Shown: positions 1 through 6,139 of the stretch, piece by piece | Layout: each line of letters begins with the position of its first letter | Numbering within the stretch: the stretch's first letter is position 1 | Assembly (NCBI RefSeq): GCF_001931485.1 | Contig: NZ_MSDV01000050.1 | Location: 62,001-126,000, forward strand | From: Burkholderia sp. SRS-W-2-2016 | GTDB lineage: Bacteria > Pseudomonadota > Gammaproteobacteria > Burkholderiales > Burkholderiaceae | Direction: 5' to 3' | DNA length: 64,000 nucleotides | Position numbers and translations under genes: made by a program | Notes under the pieces: model-generated | The model's database searches: none | What the model was told of the DNA's origin: nothing | What the model saw: the letters and a program-made list of their open reading frames with translations, nothing else

Positions 1-28
1 CACAAGCGATCCGGATGAGCGTCATGAT

Positions 29-226
29 TCAATCGATCGCCGATGCGCACATGTCGAACGGCGTCGCCGCCGCGTGGCCGACCACCGGCACGATTTTCAG
101 CGTCGCCGCGGTGAGCCGGCACGGCAACGCGGCGGCCCCGCAGCCGCCGAGCGACACCACGGCCGCGCCGCACACGAACCACGCGACGACCCGCAGCCAC
201 TGCTCAGGAGTTCTTGCTAACGACAC
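29..226 (-). CDS. Small lipoprotein-like protein (DUF6726-like)
   Basis: Encodes 65 aa from a GTG start preceded by GAGG five bases upstream. Residues 10-29 form one hydrophobic segment ending in SLGGC, which resembles a lipobox (Cys at about residue 29). The mature part would be only about 37 residues, with the motif LPCRLTAATLKIVPVVGHAAATP. From memory this resembles the small Burkholderiaceae family called DUF6726; I could not search to confirm it. It starts 15 bases after the stop of the 67-aa gene upstream, so the two are probably co-transcribed. Function is unknown; the likely location is the cell envelope. Confidence 0.6.
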   Translation of the reverse strand: MSLARTPEQWLRVVAWFVCGAAVVSLGGCGAAALPCRLTAATLKIVPVVGHAAATPFDMCASAID

Positions 227-241
227 GTGGACCTCGCCAGC

Positions 242-445
242 TCACGCGGTGGTGTTGATCAGATGGCCGACCAGCCCGACGCCGCCGGCGTGCGGCTGCC
301 CGGCTTGCGGCTGTGCGGTGTTTTCTGGCGCTGTCGAAGCGGTTTCGGTACGGCTGGAACTGGCGGCATTGGCGGGCCGTTCGGTCGCGGGCGTGGTCGC
401 CAACGGGGAAAAGGGTGTGGAACTGAGCGTGTTCTGAATCGTCAT
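242..445 (-). CDS. Small hypothetical protein, 67 aa
   Basis: Encodes 67 aa from an ATG with GAGG about seven bases upstream. A longer in-frame ORF extends upstream, but its sequence is Arg-rich and looks non-coding, so I prefer this start. The protein is Ser/Thr/Ala/Pro-rich and probably disordered, ending in a short hydrophobic tail GGVGLVGHLINTTA. It has no signal peptide or known domain that I recognise. It lies directly upstream of the lipoprotein-like gene, which supports a two-gene unit. Function unknown. Confidence 0.5.
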   Translation of the reverse strand: MTIQNTLSSTPFSPLATTPATERPANAASSSRTETASTAPENTAQPQAGQPHAGGVGLVGHLINTTA

Positions 446-690
446 GAAAGGGCCTCGCGGGACGCGCGCTGCGCGCCAGTGTCGGTGGAACGCCGCGCGC
501 GCTAGCCTCATGCAACGGACTGAGGCTCGGCACGCGACGCGCTGTGCTGCGAACGAATGATCCCGCCGCGCGCGTTGCGACGATGCGCGAAGCAAGCCGC
601 GCTTTCGCCCGGTTGTTACGAGTCGCTCCAGCCGCTTGCGAACGATTACGAGCCGTTTCCAGACGCCCCGGTTTGTCGGCGCGGATGTAG

Positions 691-730
691 AAAAGCCGCC
701 AGTCCCGTTTGCGGAAATGGCGGCTTTTTT
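691..730. terminator. Bidirectional hairpin terminator in a divergent spacer
   Basis: A perfect 11-bp stem (AAAAGCCGCCA at 691-701 pairs with 719-729) is flanked by A and T runs, so it has a U-tract on both strands. Neither neighbouring gene ends here, since both start on either side. Confidence 0.65.
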
Positions 731-882
731 CCGATTCAAACCTTTGCGTGCCCGGATGCCGCAACCAGTCAGCCCCTGCCCGAAAACGGCGACGAATCGC
801 AGCCTCCACCCGCAGTGCTAGAGTAATCACCAGCCCCTAGCGGCAGCGCCCCGCCGATATACCGCAACACACGCGATACACA

Positions 883-897
883 GTAAGCATTGGTAAG
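883..897 (+). promoter_or_regulatory. GTAAG direct repeat, candidate response-regulator site
   Basis: Two GTAAG half-sites lie at 883-887 and 893-897 with a 10-bp period, the spacing expected for tandem OmpR-family winged-helix binding. The centre is about 53 bases before the ATG of the response regulator, upstream of the TAGAAT box at 931-936. The 11-mer GTAAGCATTGG (883-893) recurs exactly at 3055-3065, just after the kinase gene. Assignment to this regulator is inference. Confidence 0.4.
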
Positions 898-942
898 GAA
901 ACCCCCGATCGTGCGCCGGGCCCCCCAGTCTAGAATTTGGTC

Positions 943-1686
943 ATGAATCCACAGGTCCTTATCGTCGACGACGATCCGGTCGTACGCGACCTTCTCTGCA
1001 AGTTTTTGCAATCGAACGGCTTCGATGCGTCCGTGCTGCACGACGGCACCCATCTGCAGCGCCGTCTCGAGCGTGAACGGCCGTCGGTCGTCGTACTCGA
1101 CATCATGATGCCGAACACCGACGGCCTGCGTACGCTGACCGCGCTGCGCGCCGCCGGCGACGACATCCCGGTAATCTTCGTGACCGCGCGCGGCACGGTG
1201 GCCGACCGCATTGTCGGGCTGTCGCTCGGCGCGGACGACTATCTGACCAAGCCGTTCGATCCGCGCGAATTGCTCGCGCGCATCCAGACCGTGTTGCGCC
1301 GGCGCGGACCGCCCACCACGAGCGCGCCGGAAGCGCGCAAGCGCTACCGCTTCGGGCCGTTCGAACTCGACTTCGCGACCCGCTCGCTGACTCGCGACGA
1401 CACCAAGCTGCCGCTGCGCGACAGCGAGTTCGCACTGCTGAAAATCTTCGTCAACAACCCGTACAAGGTGCTCTCGCGCGTGCTGATCCACGATCTCGTG
1501 CATCGCGACAACCTTGCATTCCGCGACCGTAGTCTCGACGTGCCGATCTGGCGCCTGCGCCGCGTGATCGAGGACGACCCGTCCAACCCGTGCTACGTGC
1601 AAACGGTGCGCGGCAAAGGTTACGTGTTCGTCCCCGATGCGAACGGCGGTACGCCCTTCGACGACGAGGTCGCGCCCGGCGCATGA
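943..1686 (+). CDS. OmpR-family two-component response regulator
   Basis: Encodes 247 aa. The receiver domain (about 1-120) shows the acidic pocket D9-D11, the phospho-acceptor D53 in VVVLDIMMP, T81 and K103 in TKPFD. The winged-helix DNA-binding domain occupies about 130-240 and ends with the RGKGYVF turn typical of the OmpR/PhoB class. I chose the ATG at 943; a TTG two codons earlier is in frame but less likely. No Shine-Dalgarno sequence is visible, and a TAGAAT box at 931-936 would put the transcript start almost on the ATG. Its stop overlaps the kinase start (ATGA). The cognate signal is not evident; it is not the RisA/RisS pair, judging by sequence. Confidence 0.9.
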   Translation: MNPQVLIVDDDPVVRDLLCKFLQSNGFDASVLHDGTHLQRRLERERPSVVVLDIMMPNTDGLRTLTALRAAGDDIPVIFVTARGTVADRIVGLSLGADDYLTKPFDPRELLARIQTVLRRRGPPTTSAPEARKRYRFGPFELDFATRSLTRDDTKLPLRDSEFALLKIFVNNPYKVLSRVLIHDLVHRDNLAFRDRSLDVPIWRLRRVIEDDPSNPCYVQTVRGKGYVFVPDANGGTPFDDEVAPGA

Positions 1687-3014
1687 AAAATCCGCTGAAC
1701 ACGCTGTTCGGCAGAATGGCGTTGCTGTCCGCGGTGGTGCTGTTCGCGATTCAGGCGAGCTGGTTCGTGCTGGTGTCGATGCAACCGCCGCGCCATGAAA
1801 TGGACGGCTTCGCGCGCGGCATTCTGCTGGTGCTGCAGGCCATCAACGGCGAACCGCTGAAGGGCGCCGCGCTCGCGCCCGCGATGCGCGTGCATCTGGT
1901 GCCCACCTGGAACATGCCGGCCAGCGTGAATCTGCACGAGCCGAAAGCACACATGCTCGGCGAGCTGAGCCGGCATCTGCGCGAAAACCTGCCGCCCGGC
2001 ACGCAGATCGCCGTCGACGATATGCGCCCGCCGCAACTGTGGGTGCTGTTCCCCGGCAAGTCGAACTGGGTCGTCGTGCCCGTCGACGTGCCGCCGCCGC
2101 CGCGCTTCCGGATCGAAGCGATCTCGATGCTGTTCGCCGCGCTGATCCTGTCGCTGTTCGCTGTGTGGCAGATGCAGCGGCCGCTGTCGCGCGTGGCTGA
2201 CGCGTCGCGCGCGTTCGGCGCCGGTAGCCGGCCCGAACCGGTGCCGGTGCAAGGTCCGCGCGAGTTGCGCGACCTGATTGGTTCGTTCAACGACATGATG
2301 CGGCGCCTGAACGAAGCCGGCGACGACCAGGCGGTGATGCTCGCCGGCGTCGCCCACGATCTGAAGGCGCCGCTCACGCGCCTGAAGCTGCGCGCAAGCG
2401 TACTGGCCGACGAAAGCGAGCGCGCGGGCCTGATCCGCGACGTCGATTCGCTGACCAACATCGTCCAGCAGTTCCTCGAATTCGCGGGCCAGTCGGCCGA
2501 TGCCGGGCCGCCGGTCGAAGTCGACGAGTTCCTGCGCGAGCAGTTTTCCTCGGGCGATCACGTCGGCATTACCGAAACCGCCGAGGCCACAGCCGCCGAC
2601 GGCGCCGATACCGCCGACACCCCCGAAGCACCGCTGTTCGCGCTCGATCTGCGTGCCGGAGCATCGTTCAAGCTGCCGCGCACGCTGCTCGACCGGCTGG
2701 TGACGAACCTCGTCGACAACGCGCTCGAACACGGGATGCCGCCGGTCGAAATCGCGACCGCGCGCACCGACCGTCACTGGACCATCAGCGTGCGCGACCA
2801 CGGCGCCGGCATTCCGGACGACCGCATCGCCGCCGCGATGAAGCCGTTCGTGCGGCTCGACGCCGCGCGCGGCGGCGAAGGCCATTGCGGACTCGGTCTG
2901 GCGATCGTCGCGCGGCTCGCGCACGATCGCGGCGGCCGCTGCCACGTGCGCAATCACGCGAGCGGCGGGCTCGACGTGCAGATCGAATTGCCGCTGGCGA
3001 CAGTGGGGATTTGA
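1683..3014 (+). CDS. Sensor histidine kinase, partner of the upstream regulator
   Basis: Encodes 443 aa of an EnvZ-like inner-membrane kinase. TM1 is at about 12-32, a periplasmic sensor segment at 33-143, TM2 at about 146-163, then HAMP, and the phospho-acceptor H225 in AHDLKAPLTRLK. The ATP-binding domain carries the N box (NLVDNALEH), G1 (DHGAGIPDD) and G2 (GLGLAIV). An acidic/Ala-rich insert precedes the N box. The start overlaps the response-regulator stop by ATGA, so the two are translationally coupled. It should phosphorylate and dephosphorylate the upstream regulator. The ligand cannot be told from sequence. Confidence 0.9.
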   Translation: MKNPLNTLFGRMALLSAVVLFAIQASWFVLVSMQPPRHEMDGFARGILLVLQAINGEPLKGAALAPAMRVHLVPTWNMPASVNLHEPKAHMLGELSRHLRENLPPGTQIAVDDMRPPQLWVLFPGKSNWVVVPVDVPPPPRFRIEAISMLFAALILSLFAVWQMQRPLSRVADASRAFGAGSRPEPVPVQGPRELRDLIGSFNDMMRRLNEAGDDQAVMLAGVAHDLKAPLTRLKLRASVLADESERAGLIRDVDSLTNIVQQFLEFAGQSADAGPPVEVDEFLREQFSSGDHVGITETAEATAADGADTADTPEAPLFALDLRAGASFKLPRTLLDRLVTNLVDNALEHGMPPVEIATARTDRHWTISVRDHGAGIPDDRIAAAMKPFVRLDAARGGEGHCGLGLAIVARLAHDRGGRCHVRNHASGGLDVQIELPLATVGI

Positions 3015-3089
3015 GAAAAGAAGGGGAAACCGGCGCGAACGGAAAGGCAGCCGCGTAAGCATTGGCGCGCCGCTCCGGGCAACGGCGCG

Positions 3090-3104
3090 CTTACCCGCCC
3101 TTAC
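3090..3104 (-). promoter_or_regulatory. Second GTAAG direct repeat, downstream of the kinase
   Basis: CTTAC at 3090-3094 and 3100-3104 is the same 10-bp-period GTAAG repeat as at 883-897, on the opposite strand. It lies about 30 bases upstream of the TATAGT box at 3134-3139. A single GTAAGCATTGG copy is nearby at 3055-3065. Confidence 0.35.
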
Positions 3105-3133
3105 CGTAGCGACTGCCGCGCGCGTGGCGGTTT

Positions 3134-3139
3134 TATAGT
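3134..3139 (+). promoter_or_regulatory. Candidate -10 box (TATAGT) of a short transcript
   Basis: TATAGT fits a sigma70 -10 but no -35 match is seen at 16-18 bp, as is common for activator-dependent promoters. Transcription would start near 3146 and stop at the terminator ending at 3203, giving an RNA of about 58 nt. This is inference only. Confidence 0.25.
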
Positions 3140-3171
3140 CGCTCCCGGCAACCTCGATGCCGCCCTTCTCC

Positions 3172-3203
3172 GTCCGCCCGCTCCCTCGGGGCGGACTTTT
3201 TTT
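3172..3203 (+). terminator. Rho-independent terminator after the two-component operon
   Basis: An 8-bp stem, GTCCGCCC (3172-3179) with GGGCGGAC (3189-3196), is followed by seven T. It has a U-tract only for plus-strand transcription and lies between the kinase gene and the convergent phosphatase-like gene. Confidence 0.8.
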
Positions 3204-3268
3204 CGGGCACTTCGCGCGACATGCCGCATGCCGCGCGCCGGGTCAGCGGAAAGAACGGCAAGCGTTCG

Positions 3269-4237
3269 TCAACGCACCAGCCGATTACGCAACGTATCGA
3301 TCTGCGTCTGCGACAGACCGAGGCCCAAGGTCAGATAGTTCGCCATCGTGCCGTAGCTCGCCTGCACCTGATCGAAGCCCGCCTGCAGATAATTTTCATC
3401 GACGGTCAGCAACGGCGTCTCCGCCATCGCGATGGCGTCGCCCTGCTGCGCGCGCAGCGTGGCGGTGCGCGCGGCGATCGATGGCGCAAGGTAGACGTTG
3501 CTCAGCAGATAGTCCTGCATGATCACGTCGAGCGGCACGTTGGCGATGCTCAGCAGCAGCGCCGCGACCCAGCCCGCGCGATCCTTGCCGGCGCTCGAAT
3601 GGAACAGTTGCGCGCCGGTGCCGTCGGCGAGCGCGCTGAGCAGCGCGCCGAATGCCTCGCGCTGCGCGCCGCCCATCACATAGGCGCGCGCCTGCGCCTG
3701 CATGAAGCCGGCCGCGGCCCCGGCCGTGTCGAGCGGCGGCGTCATGAAGTCAGGGGTGCCGAGCACATTCAGCGTGGACGAGGTCGCGCCGAGCGGCAAT
3801 ACGTCGGCGCTGCGGGCGATTTCGGCGGGCGTGCGCAGATCGTAGACCGCGACGATGCCGAGCTTGTCGAGCGTGGCCGCGTCGGTGCCGCTCAACGTCA
3901 GCGCGTTCGCGCGATAGAACACGCCGCGGCGCATCTGCTTGCCGTCGACGGTCAGATAGCCGGCACCCGCGCCGCCGAGATCGCGGAAATTGCTGACCGA
4001 CACGAGACGCGGCGTCTCAGGCTGATCGGCCTCGAGACTGCCGCCGCAAGCGGACAGCAGCGAACCGCCGAAGCCGGCGGCCAGCAGCGCGCCGGCCGAG
4101 CCGGCCGTGCCTTTCAGGAAGCGCCGCCGCGCCGTCGAGACTGCCGCCGCGGTTGTCACCGCAACGCCGGCGCCCGCGGGCACGGTCGTGCTCGCGGCAA
4201 TGCGCAAAGGCGAACGGGATTTCGCGGTTGAGGGCAT
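3269..4237 (-). CDS. Tyrosine-phosphatase family protein, catalytic Cys replaced by Ser
   Basis: Encodes 322 aa of the Y_phosphatase3-type (PtpB-like) family. The N-terminus has a twin-arginine-type motif RRRFLKG (37-43), a hydrophobic stretch and a lipobox LLSAC (Cys64), pointing to an exported, possibly lipid-anchored protein. The family motif NFRDLGG is present at 83-89. The P-loop, normally HCxxGKDRTG, reads HSSAGKDRAG (213-222): Ser214 replaces the nucleophilic Cys while the Arg (R220) is kept. Loss of the Cys thiol should abolish normal phosphatase chemistry, so this may be a pseudophosphatase that binds phospho-ligands. It is convergent with the kinase gene. Confidence 0.8.
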   Translation of the reverse strand: MPSTAKSRSPLRIAASTTVPAGAGVAVTTAAAVSTARRRFLKGTAGSAGALLAAGFGGSLLSACGGSLEADQPETPRLVSVSNFRDLGGAGAGYLTVDGKQMRRGVFYRANALTLSGTDAATLDKLGIVAVYDLRTPAEIARSADVLPLGATSSTLNVLGTPDFMTPPLDTAGAAAGFMQAQARAYVMGGAQREAFGALLSALADGTGAQLFHSSAGKDRAGWVAALLLSIANVPLDVIMQDYLLSNVYLAPSIAARTATLRAQQGDAIAMAETPLLTVDENYLQAGFDQVQASYGTMANYLTLGLGLSQTQIDTLRNRLVR

Positions 4238-4561
4238 CGGGAACGGCGGTGGAAACCGGGGATTAATGGGCCAATAACAGGCGAATAAGGGGCAAATTCA
4301 AGGCAGCCGGCGCTGCACGCGCAGTTTAACGTTCGCCAATATGTTCTGCGTTACATCGTGGTAATTGGTAAGGGAAAAACAGGGCGGTAGCCGGCGCGAG
4401 CGGACATAAAAAAACCGGGCTGCCCATCTCAGGCCAGCCCGGTTTCCTTTTTCTACTGCTTCGCTCTACCGCTATCGGTGCCTACATTGGGCACCTTGTC
4501 GTCTCCACGCCTTCCTGCAAAAAACGTGTGGCCGGGGCGCAAGTCGCCGGCCTGAAGACGC
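4238..4561. other. Intergenic region upstream of the phosphatase-like gene
   Basis: It holds the gltD terminator (4407-4452) and an ATTGGTAAGG sequence (4364-4373) that matches ten bases at 889-898 upstream of the response regulator. No ORF of interest and no convincing promoter hexamer pair was seen in the rest. Confidence 0.5.
4407..4452 (-). terminator. Terminator of the gltBD operon
   Basis: An 11-bp stem, AAACCGGGCTG with CAGCCCGGTTT, is followed on the minus strand by a run of T. It lies about 110 bases after the gltD stop. Confidence 0.75.
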
Positions 4562-6031
4562 TTAACGCGGCAGTTCCGAATGCCCCATCAGGAACGCGTC
4601 GACCGAACGCGCGCACTGACGGCCTTCGCGGATTGCCCACACGACCAGCGACTGGCCACGGCGCATGTCGCCCGCGGTGAAGACCTTATCGACCGACGTG
4701 TAGTACGCCTTGTCGCCTTCGGTCGCCGCACGCACGTTGCCGCGCGCATCCTTGTCGACGCCGAACGCTTCGAGCACCGGCGAGACCGGTTGCGTGAAGC
4801 CCATCGCGAGCAGCACCAGATCGGCCTTCATTTCGAATTCCGAGTTCGGCACTTCGACCATCTTGCCGTCCTTCCACTCGACGCGCGCGGCGATCAGCTT
4901 CTCGACCTTGCCGTTCTTGCCTTCGAGGCGCTTGGTCGCGACCGCCCAATCGCGCTCGCAGCCTTCTTCGTGCGACGACGACGTGCGCAGCTTGATCGGC
5001 CAGTACGGCCACACCAGCGGCTTGTTCTCTTCTTCCGGCGGCTGCGGCAGCAGTTCGAACTGGGTGACGCTCTTCGCGCCGTGACGGTTCGACGTGCCGA
5101 CGCAGTCCGAGCCGGTATCGCCGCCGCCGATCACGACGACGTGCTTGCCCTTCGCGAGCAGCTGGTTCGTCAGCTTGTCGCCGGCGTTGACCTTGTTCTG
5201 CTGCGGCAGGAATTCCATCGCGTAGTACACGCCTTCGAGCTCGCGGCCCGGCACCGGCAGATCACGCGGAGTTTCCGAACCGCCGGCGATCACGACCGCG
5301 TCGAACTGTTCGTTCAGCTCGGCCGGCGTGATGGTTTCCGTCGCGGTGTTGGCGATGTACGCCGGCAGCGAGTCCGCCTTGCCGATGAACACGTTGTTGC
5401 GGAACGTCACGCCTTCCGCTTCCATCTGGCGCATGCGGCGGTCGATCTGCCACTTCTCCAGCTTGAAGTCGGGGATGCCGTAACGCAGCAGGCCGCCGAT
5501 GCGGTCGTTCTTCTCGAACACGGTCACGTCATGACCGGCGCGCGCGAGCTGCTGCGCGGCAGCCATACCCGCGGGGCCGGAGCCGACCACGGCGACCTTC
5601 TTGCCGGTCTTGTGCTTCGGCGTCTGCGGCTCGACCCAGCCTTCGGCCCAGGCCTTGTCGATGATCGCGTGCTCGATCGACTTGATGCCGACCGGGTCGT
5701 TGTTGATGCCGAGCGTGCAGGCCGCTTCGCACGGTGCCGGGCAGATGCGGCCCGTGAACTCGGGGAAGTTGTTGGTCGAGTGCAGGACGTCGATCGCGCT
5801 CTTCCAGTCCTGACGGAACACCAGGTCGTTGAAGTCCGGGATGATGTTGTTGACCGGGCAGCCGTTGTTGCAGAACGGGATGCCGCAGTCCATGCAACGT
5901 GCGCCTTGAATCTTCGCTTCGTCGTCGCTCAGTGCGGCGACGAATTCCTTGTAGTGCTTCACACGCGTGAGCGGAGCTTCGTACGTCTCGTGGCGACGTT
6001 CGAACTCGAGAAAACCGGTTGCCTTGCCCAT
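4562..6031 (-). CDS. gltD: Glutamate synthase (NADPH) small subunit
   Basis: Encodes 489 aa, the family length. The N-terminal Cys cluster (C46, C49, C54, C58 in CMDCGIPFCNNGCP) fits the 4Fe-4S sites of the beta subunit. An FAD-binding Rossmann motif (VVGSGPAGMAAA) begins near 147, a second nucleotide motif (VVIGGGDTGSDC) binds NADPH, and the C-terminal FTAGDMRRGQSLVV closes the FAD site. GltD passes electrons from NADPH to the large subunit, making two glutamates from glutamine and 2-oxoglutarate. It follows gltB by about 108 bases and ends at a strong terminator. Confidence 0.97.
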   Translation of the reverse strand: MGKATGFLEFERRHETYEAPLTRVKHYKEFVAALSDDEAKIQGARCMDCGIPFCNNGCPVNNIIPDFNDLVFRQDWKSAIDVLHSTNNFPEFTGRICPAPCEAACTLGINNDPVGIKSIEHAIIDKAWAEGWVEPQTPKHKTGKKVAVVGSGPAGMAAAQQLARAGHDVTVFEKNDRIGGLLRYGIPDFKLEKWQIDRRMRQMEAEGVTFRNNVFIGKADSLPAYIANTATETITPAELNEQFDAVVIAGGSETPRDLPVPGRELEGVYYAMEFLPQQNKVNAGDKLTNQLLAKGKHVVVIGGGDTGSDCVGTSNRHGAKSVTQFELLPQPPEEENKPLVWPYWPIKLRTSSSHEEGCERDWAVATKRLEGKNGKVEKLIAARVEWKDGKMVEVPNSEFEMKADLVLLAMGFTQPVSPVLEAFGVDKDARGNVRAATEGDKAYYTSVDKVFTAGDMRRGQSLVVWAIREGRQCARSVDAFLMGHSELPR

Positions 6032-6139
6032 GTGGTTCTCTTCTCTATCTGTATCTAGGGGTAATCTGGACCCGCCGCCGGCCGGACTCTATCCGGTCGG
6101 GCCGCGGCGGGTGCGGCTATATATGTCTGCGACGATCGG

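Larger units (their letters stand above)
446..942. other. Divergent intergenic region with hairpin and GTAAG repeats
   Basis: About 500 bases separate the minus-strand small genes from the plus-strand response regulator. Short ORFs here (for example 557-826) have no recognisable product. The region holds a perfect terminator-type hairpin at 691-730, a GTAAG direct repeat at 883-897 and a TAGAAT -10-like box at 931-936. A terminator in the middle of a divergent spacer is unexpected and suggests an additional short transcript. Confidence 0.6.

Noticed and set aside
557..826. 89-aa ORF in the divergent spacer
   Set aside because: It runs through the terminator hairpin at 691-730 and has no ribosome binding site or known motif.
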